64,000 bases of DNA from Oceanicola sp. (GTDB lineage: Bacteria; Pseudomonadota; Alphaproteobacteria; Rhodobacterales; Rhodobacteraceae): contig JAKVBK010000001.1 in assembly GCA_022447275.1 (NCBI GenBank), positions 62,001 through 126,000 of the forward strand, read 5' to 3'. A model generated the notes under the pieces. It saw only the letters and a program-made list of their open reading frames with translations. It ran no database searches and was not told where the DNA came from. The stretch's first letter is position 1; every line of letters begins with the position of its first letter. The position numbers and the translations under genes were made by a program. This document shows, one piece after another, positions 1 to 8,863 of the stretch.

Positions 1-26
1 ATCGAAAGACGAAGGAGATCACGGAT

Positions 27-233
27 ATGGCCAATGGCACCGTGAAATGGTTCAATTCTGAAAAAGGCTACGGCTTCATCGCACCGGAAGGCGGCGGCAA
101 GGATGTGTTTGTACATATCCGTGCGGTTCAGCGCTCCGGTCTCGACGGGCTGCAGGACAATCAGGCGGTCACTTATGATTTGGAAGACGGGCGCGACGGT
201 CGGACCAGCGCTGTCAACATCTCGTTGGCCTGA
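27..233 (+). CDS. cspA: Cold shock protein, CspA family
   Basis: A 68-residue single cold-shock domain, the usual length of the family. Both RNA-binding motifs are intact: RNP1 KGYGFI (residues 13-18) and RNP2 VFVHI (27-31), with the aromatic residues W8 and F9 before them. Such proteins bind single-stranded RNA or DNA in the cytoplasm and melt RNA secondary structure; not every member is cold-induced, so the trigger here is unknown. The start is supported by a GAAGGAG ribosome site about 9 bases upstream. The gene is monocistronic, because a strong rho-independent terminator follows within 75 bases and the next gene (parA) faces it. Family assignment is secure; the exact paralogue is not. 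Confidence 0.96.
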   Translation: MANGTVKWFNSEKGYGFIAPEGGGKDVFVHIRAVQRSGLDGLQDNQAVTYDLEDGRDGRTSAVNISLA

Positions 234-280
234 GCCACAGCGGCCTCGGCCTAAGGCGCGAGGCACATATAAACAGTTCG

Positions 281-305
281 AGGGCGCCACGTGCGCCCTT
301 TTTCA
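281..305 (+). terminator. Rho-independent terminator of cspA
   Basis: A perfect 7-bp stem AGGGCGC (281-287) and GCGCCCT (293-299) with a 5-base loop is followed directly by a T run (299-303). It lies about 50 bases after the cspA stop and points the same way. Confidence 0.9.
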
Positions 306-353
306 TTTTCTCAGAATGGCTTAGCCGCATAGACCCCGGCCGTGCGTCCAAGG

Positions 354-382
354 GCGCAAAGCCCGTTTCGCTGGCTTTGCGC
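354..382. other. 10-bp hairpin between cspA and parA 3' ends
   Basis: GCGCAAAGCC (354-363) pairs perfectly with GGCTTTGCGC (373-382) around a 9-base loop. It lies 85 bases past the parA stop on the minus strand and could end that transcript, but no T run follows on either strand, so termination is only a guess. Nothing else was seen in 306-467. Confidence 0.45.
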
Positions 383-467
383 GCGAGAATACGGCCCGGG
401 GAGAACGCAGATCACAGCGGTCAGAGGCCTGCAAACGCCCCGGCGCGCCGCAGTGCAAAGACCGGGC

Positions 468-1097
468 TCAGCCGGGAATGCCCAGTTCTTCGGCCAGGGC
501 TGCAATCTCTGCTGTTGCAGGGTTGGACCGGGCCTTTTCCATGACCCCAAGCCCCTCGCCCAATGCCTCTGCATAGATCACCCTGTTGGCCAGAACGGTG
601 TTGGCAGAGGGTGCCTCCAGCGCTGCCATTTCCGCGGCGACTGCGCCCGATAGGCGCGTGCCTTTGCGCGCCCGATTCATAACCAGCAAACAGGGCACAT
701 CGGCGCGCGCGGCCAACTCCAGCACCCCTTCGGTGGCCCAAACGTCCACCTGGCTTGAAGCAACCGGCACCAACACAAGGTCCGCTTCGCGCAAAGCAGG
801 GCGCAGATCGCTGTCCACTTTTGGCGGCGTGTCCACGATAATCACGTCATGCAGCGCGCGCAGTTTCGTCAACTCATAGGAGACACCCCAGGCCGAGGCC
901 GTCGAAAATTCCAGCCCCGGCTGGCCATCAAGCCGCTCCATGCGGGTCATGAACCAGCGCCCAAGACTGCCTTGGGGATCTGTATCGAGCACCGCCACAG
1001 ACTTGCCCTGCGCCGCGAAATGAGCTGCGAGGTTCGCCACGAGGGTTGTCTTGCCAGAGCCACCCTTCTGCTGGGCCACTGTCAACGTTAAGGCCAT
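468..1097 (-). CDS. parA: ParA/MinD-family P-loop ATPase (lone)
   Basis: A 209-residue deviant Walker A ATPase: KGGSGKTT at residues 11-18, the switch I DTDPQGS near 38-44, and Walker B VIIVDTPP near 85-92. Members dimerise on ATP and position DNA or protein cargo. It is shorter than chromosomal ParA (about 260) and has no DNA-binding N-terminal extension. No parB partner or parS-like site was seen nearby, so it is not the chromosome partition ParA; it is closer to the small orphan ParA-like proteins. The gene diverges from tamA across about 140 bases, which must hold promoters for both. The cargo cannot be told from sequence; the symbol is used in the family sense only. Confidence 0.85.
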   Translation of the reverse strand: MALTLTVAQQKGGSGKTTLVANLAAHFAAQGKSVAVLDTDPQGSLGRWFMTRMERLDGQPGLEFSTASAWGVSYELTKLRALHDVIIVDTPPKVDSDLRPALREADLVLVPVASSQVDVWATEGVLELAARADVPCLLVMNRARKGTRLSGAVAAEMAALEAPSANTVLANRVIYAEALGEGLGVMEKARSNPATAEIAALAEELGIPG

Positions 1098-1236
1098 TGC
1101 GCCCCTCCTTGTGCCGGTCTGTCATCGTCACGCACTGTGCCGGTTTTGCTGCACCTGCACAATACGGCAGGCACGAACGAAAAAATCGCCCTTCCTGCAT
1201 CCTTGGCATAGCCACCCTGCGCAGGGCGCGTTAAGC

Positions 1237-3084
1237 ATGGTGACAATGGATTGCTGCCGCATTGCCACACCGAACAAGACCCCCCGCCGATTGCGCCGTG
1301 CGCTTTGGGCGATACTGGTCTCTTGCCTGCCCCTGTCGGCGGCTGCATTGGACAATTTGCTCTACAACGTTCAGGGCGATGACGACGCTTTGGAAGCGCA
1401 GGTAAAAGCCGCCTCTCTGGTTGGTAAATCCGTACGCGATGAGCGCACGACGATCGTCGATCTGCTATCTGCTGCACGGGCTGAATACACAACCCTGACA
1501 GGGGTGCTCTATGGCTCTGGCTATTATGGGGGCACGGTGTCTGTGCTGTTGGATGGGCGCGAGGCGGCAGACCTTTCGCCCCTTGCGTTGCCGACACGTA
1601 TCAACACGATCGTGGTGAAAGTGGTGCCGGGCAGCCCGTTCGCCTTTTCCCGCACAGACATTAAGCCCCAAGCGCCCGGCACCGAGTTGCCGAATGGATT
1701 TGAGCCGGGAGAAATTGCTTATTCCGGGCTGATCTCCAGCGCGGGGGTCGCTGCGGTGAGGGGGTGGCGGGATCTTGGCCACGCAAAGGCCGATGTCTCC
1801 GCGCAAACGGTAACGGCCTACCATCCGGGCAAGAAGCTGGATGTCCAAATCTCGGTCGAGCCCGGCCCAAAACTGGCTTTCGCCGAGCCCATCATCACCG
1901 GCAATAGCGCTGTGCGCACCGAGCGGGTCGAAGAAATCGCGGCCGTGCCTGTGGGCGAGACCTTCAGCCCGGATGCCGCAGAAGACGCCGCCGCGCGCCT
2001 GCGCCGGACCGGCGCGTTCAGCTCCGTGTCCCTGCGCGAAGGCGACGCGCAGCCAGATGGCACCATCCCGATGGAGATCACTGTGGTGGAGGGGCCAAGC
2101 AGGCGGCTCGGCTTCGGGCTTGAGCTGTCCTCGGTCGAGGGGCTTTCGGTGACAGGCTATTGGCTGCATCGCAATCTGCGCGGCGGTGCCGAACGCTTGC
2201 GCGTCGAGGGCGCGGTGAACCAGATCGGCGGCGAAAAGACAGATAATGGCTCTGGCATCGATCTGACTTTCGACATTCGCTACCAACGCCCGGCCACCTT
2301 CACACCCGATACGGATCTGTATCTGCACGCGGCGCTGGAGCGGATCGATGATCCCAATTACCTGTCGCGTGGGGTGCGCCTTGAAGGCGGCGTAACCACG
2401 ATCTTCTCTGACAAACTGACGGGTGCCGCGGGTCTGGCCTATGATGCCAGCCGGGTGAAAGACGCCTTGGGTGAGCGCGATTTCATTTTGGTGGCAGCGC
2501 CCTTCAACCTGACATGGGAAGGACGCGATCAGCCACTGGACGCCACAAGCGGGCTTTACGTTAACGCCCTCGTGGAGCCGTTCTTCGCACTCTCGGGCAC
2601 GGACAGTGGGGCCTATCTGACGCTCGATGCCCGCAGCTATCTCAGCTTTTCAGAGGATCGCTTTGTGCTGGCCGGACGGGCCCAGATCGGCAGCCTGATC
2701 GGGCCCAGCATAGACCGCGCGCCCGGCAACATGCTGTTCTTTGCCGGCGGCGGCGGCTCGGTGCGCGGACATCCGTTCCAATCGCTGGGCGTTGACATGG
2801 GCGGTGGTGTTGTCACCGGCGGACGCTCGATGCTGGCCCTTTCGGCTGAGTTGCGTGCTGTCGTCTCTGGCAATATCGGTGTCGTGGCATTCGCAGATAC
2901 GGGCTTTATTGGCCCAGACAGCGTGCCCGGGCAGGATGGCGAATGGATCACAGGGGCCGGGCTGGGCGCACGCTATTCAACCCCGATCGGGCCACTGCGC
3001 CTTGACGTGGGCGTGCCCATCTCAAACGACAGCCTGAGCCTCAGTGATGTGAAGCTCTACATCGGTATTGGACAGGCCTTCTGA
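1237..3084 (+). CDS. tamA: TamA, Omp85-family outer membrane translocation/assembly protein
   Basis: About 615 residues: an N-terminal basic and hydrophobic signal peptide (RRLRRALWAILVSCLPLSAAA), then POTRA-like repeats over roughly the first 300 residues, then an Omp85 beta-barrel ending in phenylalanine (GIGQAF), the usual barrel signal. With TamB it forms a TAM complex spanning the envelope that helps outer membrane protein assembly and/or lipid transport. The reading frame is open back to 1051, but the ATG at 1237 (or 1246) is chosen because it gives a clean signal peptide and avoids overlap with divergent parA. The stop overlaps the tamB start by one base (TGATG), implying translational coupling. 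Identity rests on barrel features plus the tamB neighbour. Confidence 0.93.
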   Translation: MVTMDCCRIATPNKTPRRLRRALWAILVSCLPLSAAALDNLLYNVQGDDDALEAQVKAASLVGKSVRDERTTIVDLLSAARAEYTTLTGVLYGSGYYGGTVSVLLDGREAADLSPLALPTRINTIVVKVVPGSPFAFSRTDIKPQAPGTELPNGFEPGEIAYSGLISSAGVAAVRGWRDLGHAKADVSAQTVTAYHPGKKLDVQISVEPGPKLAFAEPIITGNSAVRTERVEEIAAVPVGETFSPDAAEDAAARLRRTGAFSSVSLREGDAQPDGTIPMEITVVEGPSRRLGFGLELSSVEGLSVTGYWLHRNLRGGAERLRVEGAVNQIGGEKTDNGSGIDLTFDIRYQRPATFTPDTDLYLHAALERIDDPNYLSRGVRLEGGVTTIFSDKLTGAAGLAYDASRVKDALGERDFILVAAPFNLTWEGRDQPLDATSGLYVNALVEPFFALSGTDSGAYLTLDARSYLSFSEDRFVLAGRAQIGSLIGPSIDRAPGNMLFFAGGGGSVRGHPFQSLGVDMGGGVVTGGRSMLALSAELRAVVSGNIGVVAFADTGFIGPDSVPGQDGEWITGAGLGARYSTPIGPLRLDVGVPISNDSLSLSDVKLYIGIGQAF

Positions 3085-6000
3085 TGCGCGTCTTACAAGC
3101 ACTGCTCCTGATTTGCGCCATGGCCCTCGGCGGGCTGGCACCCGGCATCGGCGCGGCCCAGGAGGCGGAAGATGACGGTGGCATGATCGTCTCGTTTCTG
3201 GAAAGCCAGCTGTCTGGCGAAGGCCGCATCGTCCAATTGACCGGCTTTGAGGGGCTCTTGTCGTCCAGAGCCACGTTGGAAGAACTCACCATCGCCGATG
3301 AGGACGGCGTCTGGTTCACCTTGCGCAACGCGACACTGGATTGGACAAGAACGGCCCTGCTGCGCGGCCGCCTCAATATCAACACGCTGTCGGCCGAAGA
3401 AGTCATCCTGACCCGCCTGCCGCCCTCAGGCCCAGATGACGCGGCACCCGATGCAGAGGCCACGCCCTTTCGCCTGCCGGAACTGCCCGTATCGATCGAG
3501 ATCGGCACGCTGGAAATCGACCGGATATCCCTTGGCCCAGAGGTTTTGGGCCAAAGCGTTGAAGGCCAGTTAGAGGGCAGCATCTCTTACAGCGATACGC
3601 TGACAGCCGATCTGCGCCTTACGCGGACGGACGGGCAGCAAGGCGAGATCCGCATCGACGTCTCCTACACAGACACGCCTGAGCCGACGCTGGATATCGA
3701 CGTGGCCTTTCAGGAAGAGGCCGGCGGCATTGTCAGCAACCTTTTGGGCATTCCCGGCGCGCCGCCCCTGTCTTTCGAGGTGGTCGGCGCGGGGCCACTG
3801 TCAGATTTCGAGGCGCAGATAGATCTTCGGTCGGGGGATACACAACACCTGGAAGGGGTCGTGCGCATCGCCCAATCGGATACCTCTGCGGGCGATACGG
3901 TATTCTCTGCAGAATTGACGGGGGATCTCACCGGGCTGCTTCTGCCCCAGGCAGAGGCATTTTTCGGCTCGGATATCTCGCTTACGGCCAACGGCACAGC
4001 GGCGGCTGATGGCACCTTCACGCTGGAACAATTGGAGGTGCAGACCGCAGCGGCAACCCTTACAGGGCAGCTTGCCCTTGATGGGCAGGGCACCCTCCTG
4101 ACTTTCGAACTGGAAACCAAGATCGAGGCTCCTGAAGGGAACGGGCCGGTGGCCCTGCCCGGAACCGACATCACCTTGGGCGTGCTGGATATCAAAGCCA
4201 CCTATGACCACACAGAAGATGACCGTTGGAGCGCAGATATCATCGCCCTGCAGCCCGCCATGCCGGGCGCCAGCATGGAGCGCCTCGCGCTGACAGCACA
4301 GGGCACCATCGCCCCTCCCGGAACCACGGCGGGCGTGACGGCTGATCTCAATTTTGCAGCAGAAGCACTTGCACTTGAGGATGCCGCGCTGGCCACGGCG
4401 ATTGGCACGGACATCACAGGCACGGGGCGGATCACCTGGCAAAGCGCCGAGCCGCTGGTGCTGGAAGCGCTGCGCTTGAATGGCGAGGATTATGTCATCG
4501 GCCTCGACGGGCGCGCCTCGATTTCCGACCGGATGCTGACCTTGGCAGGCGTCTTTACGACCCGCTTCGAAGACCTGTCCCGCTTCTCTGATCTCGCGGG
4601 CCGCCCCTTGAGCGGATCGCTCGAAGGCACGCTGAGCGGCGGGGGCGATCCGCTGGGCGGGCTGTTCTCTGCCGAACTGGACCTTCAGGGCACTGGTTTG
4701 TCCACCGGCATTGCCCAGATCGATCCCTTGATTGCATCAGGCGTCCGGATCAAAGGCGGTGCAGCGCGGGGGCCGGAGGGCACAACCCTGAATGGGCTGC
4801 GCATCGAAGCCGATGGGCTGGACGTCACGCTCGATGGCAAGCTCTCAACCCAAGCCAGTGAGATTGCGCTCGACGTGGCGTTGGATGAGGTGGAACGCCT
4901 GGTCCCCGCGCTTCCGGGCCAAGCCACCGTCACCGGCAGAGCCAGCCGGGACGGCGCCGAGGCGCCTTGGTCGCTTGACCTGCGCGTGACCGCCCCGCGC
5001 GACATCACGGCCAGCGTCATCGGCACCACCGCGGCTGCGGGCAGTGCTCTGGCCGTAAATGCCAACATGCCGGATCTTGGCCCCCTGGTGCCGGCATTGC
5101 CCGGCCCCGCGCGCGTGACAGGCGACATCTTGGTCGATGTGCAGGGCGTCTGGCTGGCCGAGCTCACAGCAGAGTTGCCCAAGGACATTTCGGCGGCTCT
5201 CACAGCCAAGCCACAAGGCGATGGGGCCCGGATTTCATACCAAGCCAATGTGGGCGATGTGGGTGTGTTTGTGCCGCAATTGCCGGGGCCGGGGCAGGTG
5301 ACGGGCGTGGCGTTGAGCGCTGATCTGGCGGTCTGGGATGTTACCGCCCAAGCCACCCTGCCCGAGGACATCACCGCCGAAGTGGACTTGCGCTTTGACG
5401 GCACAAGCACGGCCAGCTTCCGCCTCGAGATGCCCGATATGGCCAGCATCACGCCCGCTTTTCCGGGCGCGCTTGTCGTGGAAGGCACGTTGGAGCCCGG
5501 GACTGATGGCCCGTCCATCACCCTGACCGCACAAGCCCCCCTTGGCGCAACGGTGACAGTACAGGCACAGTATGACACCAGCCTGCAAGCGCAGATAGAG
5601 GCGGATCTGCCGGATGTGGGCGCGCTGATTCCGGGGCTGACCGGTGCAATTTCGCTGAGCGGCACCGTCATCCAGGAAGGCGATCTTTACGCTTTGAATA
5701 TGACGGCGCAGGGCCCCGGAAACGCCTCAACAGAATTTAGCGGCGCCCTGACGGCACAGGGCACAGCGCAGGATATCACCATTCGCGGCTCCGCACCGCT
5801 GGCCCTTGCAAACCGCAGACTGGCCCCGCGCGCGGCCTTTGGAACCGCCACCTATGATCTTGCCATCAATGGCCCGCTGAGCCTGAATTCCGTCACGGGC
5901 ACCATTCGGATCGACAGCGGGCGGCTCACATTGCCGACCTATGGAAAAGCGATCAATGACATCAACGGCAGCATTAACCTCGCCGGTGGCAGCGCCCGTG

Positions 6001-7061
6001 TCGACCTCAGGAGCACCTTCTCGGATGGAGGCAATATTCTGATCAGCGGCGGCGTGGGGCTGGAGGGGAACCTGCCCGCAGATCTGACGATCGCCCTGCA
6101 AAACCTGCAGCTGCGCGACGGCGTCTTCTACGACACAAGCCTGGAAGGGCAGATCACCGTGACCGGCCCGCTGGCCGGCGGCGCCCTGATCGCCGGGCAA
6201 ATCGATATGGGCACAACCGAGGTGCGTCTGGCCGAAACAGGCCTCACCTTCGGCGGCGAAATCCCGGAAAACATGCGCCATATCGGCGAGCCGATTGACG
6301 TCTATAACAGCCGCGTACGCGCCGGGTTGGTGGAGCGCAGCACCTCAGGCAGCTCTGTCGGAGGCCCGGCCTATGGGCTGGACATCACCATCGATGCGCC
6401 CGGGCAGATCTTCATCCGCGGGCGCGGCCTTGATGCGGAAGTCAGCGGCAATCTGCATATCACAGGCACGACTGCAGCCCCCGTGCCCGAGGGCCGTTTC
6501 GATCTGGTGCGCGGACGGCTTGATCTGCTTGGCAAACGCCTGACCATCACCGAGGGAACCGTCATGCTCGCCGGGGACCTGCAGCCTGCTCTTATGCTTG
6601 TTGCCTCGGTCCCGGGGCCTGATCTTACCGCTTACGTCACCATCTCGGGCACGATCACGGCCCCCGAGATCACCTTCAGCTCCGAACCGCCGTTGCCGGA
6701 AGACGAAGTACTGGCGCAGGCCTTCTTTGGACAGGCGCTCAGCGATCTGTCGGCCTTTCAGGCGGCACGGCTGGCGGGCGCATTGGCAAAGTTGGCAGGC
6801 AAGGGCGGCGGCACGCTCGATGTACTGCGCGGCGGATTGGGCGTGGCCGATCTGGACGTCATCCGTGACGAGTCCGGCAATACGACCCTCAGCATCGGCC
6901 TCTATCTGGGCGAAAACGTCTACACAGACGTCAGCACGGACACATCCGGAGAAACCGAAATTCACCTCCGGATCGATCTGACAGAAGACGTCGTCGTGAA
7001 GGGGGCCGCCTCCAATTCCGGCGAAACCTCCCTCGGCATCTTCTTCGAAAGAGACTACTGA
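3084..7061 (+). CDS. tamB: TamB, inner-membrane-anchored translocation/assembly protein (DUF490)
   Basis: A very long protein (1325 residues) with a single N-terminal signal/anchor (MRVLQALLLICAMALGGLAPG) followed by repetitive beta-rich AsmA/TamB-like sequence with recurring VPALPGPARVTG-type segments (about residues 610-760), consistent with a periplasm-spanning beta-taco. The C-terminal 400 residues match the TamB domain style and end in an aromatic-terminated barrel-like segment (GIFFERDY). The length is typical for alphaproteobacterial TamB. The start overlaps the tamA stop, so the two are co-translated. Convergent betB ends 8 bases away with no clear terminator between them. It bridges inner and outer membrane and partners TamA. 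Confidence 0.95.
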   Translation: MRVLQALLLICAMALGGLAPGIGAAQEAEDDGGMIVSFLESQLSGEGRIVQLTGFEGLLSSRATLEELTIADEDGVWFTLRNATLDWTRTALLRGRLNINTLSAEEVILTRLPPSGPDDAAPDAEATPFRLPELPVSIEIGTLEIDRISLGPEVLGQSVEGQLEGSISYSDTLTADLRLTRTDGQQGEIRIDVSYTDTPEPTLDIDVAFQEEAGGIVSNLLGIPGAPPLSFEVVGAGPLSDFEAQIDLRSGDTQHLEGVVRIAQSDTSAGDTVFSAELTGDLTGLLLPQAEAFFGSDISLTANGTAAADGTFTLEQLEVQTAAATLTGQLALDGQGTLLTFELETKIEAPEGNGPVALPGTDITLGVLDIKATYDHTEDDRWSADIIALQPAMPGASMERLALTAQGTIAPPGTTAGVTADLNFAAEALALEDAALATAIGTDITGTGRITWQSAEPLVLEALRLNGEDYVIGLDGRASISDRMLTLAGVFTTRFEDLSRFSDLAGRPLSGSLEGTLSGGGDPLGGLFSAELDLQGTGLSTGIAQIDPLIASGVRIKGGAARGPEGTTLNGLRIEADGLDVTLDGKLSTQASEIALDVALDEVERLVPALPGQATVTGRASRDGAEAPWSLDLRVTAPRDITASVIGTTAAAGSALAVNANMPDLGPLVPALPGPARVTGDILVDVQGVWLAELTAELPKDISAALTAKPQGDGARISYQANVGDVGVFVPQLPGPGQVTGVALSADLAVWDVTAQATLPEDITAEVDLRFDGTSTASFRLEMPDMASITPAFPGALVVEGTLEPGTDGPSITLTAQAPLGATVTVQAQYDTSLQAQIEADLPDVGALIPGLTGAISLSGTVIQEGDLYALNMTAQGPGNASTEFSGALTAQGTAQDITIRGSAPLALANRRLAPRAAFGTATYDLAINGPLSLNSVTGTIRIDSGRLTLPTYGKAINDINGSINLAGGSARVDLRSTFSDGGNILISGGVGLEGNLPADLTIALQNLQLRDGVFYDTSLEGQITVTGPLAGGALIAGQIDMGTTEVRLAETGLTFGGEIPENMRHIGEPIDVYNSRVRAGLVERSTSGSSVGGPAYGLDITIDAPGQIFIRGRGLDAEVSGNLHITGTTAAPVPEGRFDLVRGRLDLLGKRLTITEGTVMLAGDLQPALMLVASVPGPDLTAYVTISGTITAPEITFSSEPPLPEDEVLAQAFFGQALSDLSAFQAARLAGALAKLAGKGGGTLDVLRGGLGVADLDVIRDESGNTTLSIGLYLGENVYTDVSTDTSGETEIHLRIDLTEDVVVKGAASNSGETSLGIFFERDY

Positions 7062-7068
7062 CAGGGCG

Positions 7069-8529
7069 TCAGTAAGGGGCCTCAACCGGGTTCATGCCCA
7101 CATAAACCGTCTTGACCTGCGAATAATGGTTGAGCGCCTCAGCAGAGTTTTCACGCCCCACGCCAGAGGCTTTCACGCCCCCGAACGGGGCTTCCACCGG
7201 GGCGATGTTGTAGCAGTTGATATAGCAGGTGCCGGCATCGATCTGGTCAATCACCCGATGCGCGCGGGTGATATCTTGTGTGAAGACCCCCCCCGCCAAG
7301 CCAAAGGGCGTGGCATTGGCGCGCGAAATCACCTCTTCCTCGCTGTCGAAATCCAGCACCGCCATGACCGGGCCAAAAATCTCTTCCCGGGCGATTGTCA
7401 TATCGTCGGTCACATCTGTGAACACGGTCGGCGGCACGAACAGGCCCGGGCCATCAAGACGCTTGCCGCCGCAAAAGAGGGTCGCGCCCTCTGCCACACC
7501 TTTGTCGATATAGCTTTCGACGATGGCACATTGGCGCTCCGAGACCATGGGGCCAAAATTCGTCTCCATCTCACGCGGATCGCCCAGCACGACAGACTGC
7601 AAACGCTCCTGCAGGCGGGCCACGAAAGCCGGACGGATCGCGCGTTCGACAAAGACGCGGGTGCCGTTCGAGCAAATCTGGCCGGAGCTGTAGAAATTGG
7701 CGAGGATCGCGCCGGATACGGCGTTGTCGATATCCGCGTCGGCAAAGACAACCAGAGGCGACTTGCCCCCCAACTCCATCGTTACGTGTTTCATGGTGGC
7801 CGCCGCCGCCGCATAGACTTTTTTGCCCGTCGGTGCCGAACCGGTCAGCGACACCTTCGCGATATCGTCATGGGTGGCCAGCTGGGCACCGACCTCCCCA
7901 AGGCCCTGCACCACGTTATAAAGGCCCGCAGGTGCCCCGGCCTCGATCAGGATTTCGGCCACTTTCAAAGCGCAAAGCGGCGTTGTCTCAGAGGGTTTGA
8001 ACACCATCGCATTGCCACAGGCCAGAGCGGGCGCGCCCTTCCAGCAGGCGATCTGGGTGGGATAGTTCCAGGCGCCAATCCCGGCGCAAACGCCCAGGGG
8101 CTGGCGCACGGTATAGGCAAAATCCCCACCCGTCAGCGGGATATGGCTGCCCGTCAGGCCCGCAGCGATCGCCCCGAAATACTCAAACGCATCCGCGCCG
8201 GACGTGGCATCGGCCACGCTGGTTTCCTGTAGCGGCTTGCCCGTATCCAGCGTCTCAAGCACCGACAGATCGTGGTTGCGTTCTCGCATGATGTCCGCGG
8301 CGCGGCGCAAAATGCGGCCCCGTTCACTGCCTGTCAGGCGGGCCCAGCCCACCTGCGCCTTGCGCGCCGCTGCAACGGCTTGCTCCACAATGGCCGGTGT
8401 CGCGGCATGGACGCGCGCAATGACCTCGCCCGTGGCCGGGAAGATCACGTCGATCGGCGTTCCGGATGTGTCTTCGACATAGGCACCGTCGATGAAATGG
8501 CTGGCGGTGGGTTGGGGATCATAGGCCAT
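7069..8529 (-). CDS. betB: Betaine aldehyde dehydrogenase
   Basis: A 486-residue NAD(P)-dependent aldehyde dehydrogenase with the catalytic base in MELGGKSP (E252) and nucleophile in [11 protein letters not shown] (C286). It oxidises betaine aldehyde to glycine betaine, the second step of choline oxidation for osmoprotection or carbon supply. The CSNGTR context and an N-terminal HFIDGAYV segment match the BetB subfamily rather than generic ALDHs. No betA, betI or choline transporter gene lies beside it here; the next genes are tamB (convergent) and an unrelated small gene, so it may be separated from the rest of the pathway or act on another aldehyde. The start at 8529 fits the family N-terminus. 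Confidence 0.9.
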   Translation of the reverse strand: MAYDPQPTASHFIDGAYVEDTSGTPIDVIFPATGEVIARVHAATPAIVEQAVAAARKAQVGWARLTGSERGRILRRAADIMRERNHDLSVLETLDTGKPLQETSVADATSGADAFEYFGAIAAGLTGSHIPLTGGDFAYTVRQPLGVCAGIGAWNYPTQIACWKGAPALACGNAMVFKPSETTPLCALKVAEILIEAGAPAGLYNVVQGLGEVGAQLATHDDIAKVSLTGSAPTGKKVYAAAAATMKHVTMELGGKSPLVVFADADIDNAVSGAILANFYSSGQICSNGTRVFVERAIRPAFVARLQERLQSVVLGDPREMETNFGPMVSERQCAIVESYIDKGVAEGATLFCGGKRLDGPGLFVPPTVFTDVTDDMTIAREEIFGPVMAVLDFDSEEEVISRANATPFGLAGGVFTQDITRAHRVIDQIDAGTCYINCYNIAPVEAPFGGVKASGVGRENSAEALNHYSQVKTVYVGMNPVEAPY

Positions 8530-8623
8530 GGGGGCGCCTTACAACTGGAGAAATTTTGCGCAAGCTGTCCCAGAGCTTGGGCATTGTCCAGCGTGACGAA
8601 CCCGCGCGGTGCACCAACAAAGG

Positions 8624-8860
8624 CTATTCGCCGTCCGTGTCTCCGAAATCGCGGGGATCAAACGTGAGAAAGAACTCGTACACCGTGTAGGCACCAATGG
8701 CCGTGAACAGCCAAAACCACCCCGGATTGCCCCAAAACGCCTCGAGGCCGGCCCAGCCGAAACAGGCCCCGGTTACCGCGATTCGCCGCCAGAGCGGGCG
8801 CATGGCCGGATGGCGGATGCCACCGACGCCCTTGCGCCCCGGTCGATCCGGATCAGCCAT
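8624..8860 (-). CDS. Small conserved membrane protein downstream of nrdJ
   Basis: A 78-residue basic protein with one clear hydrophobic stretch (about residues 45-67, PGWFWLFTAIGAYTVYEFF) and a weaker one before it (about 27-42). It starts only 3 bases after the nrdJ stop, so it is very likely in the nrdJ transcript. I do not recognise the family and assign no function. The acidic C-terminus (DPRDFGDTDGE) should face the cytoplasm if the positive N-terminus does. Nothing was seen in the 94 bases between it and betB. Confidence 0.7.
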   Translation of the reverse strand: MADPDRPGRKGVGGIRHPAMRPLWRRIAVTGACFGWAGLEAFWGNPGWFWLFTAIGAYTVYEFFLTFDPRDFGDTDGE

Positions 8861-8863
8861 CGC

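Noticed and set aside
468-1097. Plasmid or chromosome partition locus
   Set aside because: No parB gene, parS-like repeats or replication gene nearby, and all neighbours are chromosomal housekeeping genes.
7069-8529. Complete choline-to-betaine (bet) operon
   Set aside because: Only betB is present; neighbours are tamB and the nrdJ-linked gene.
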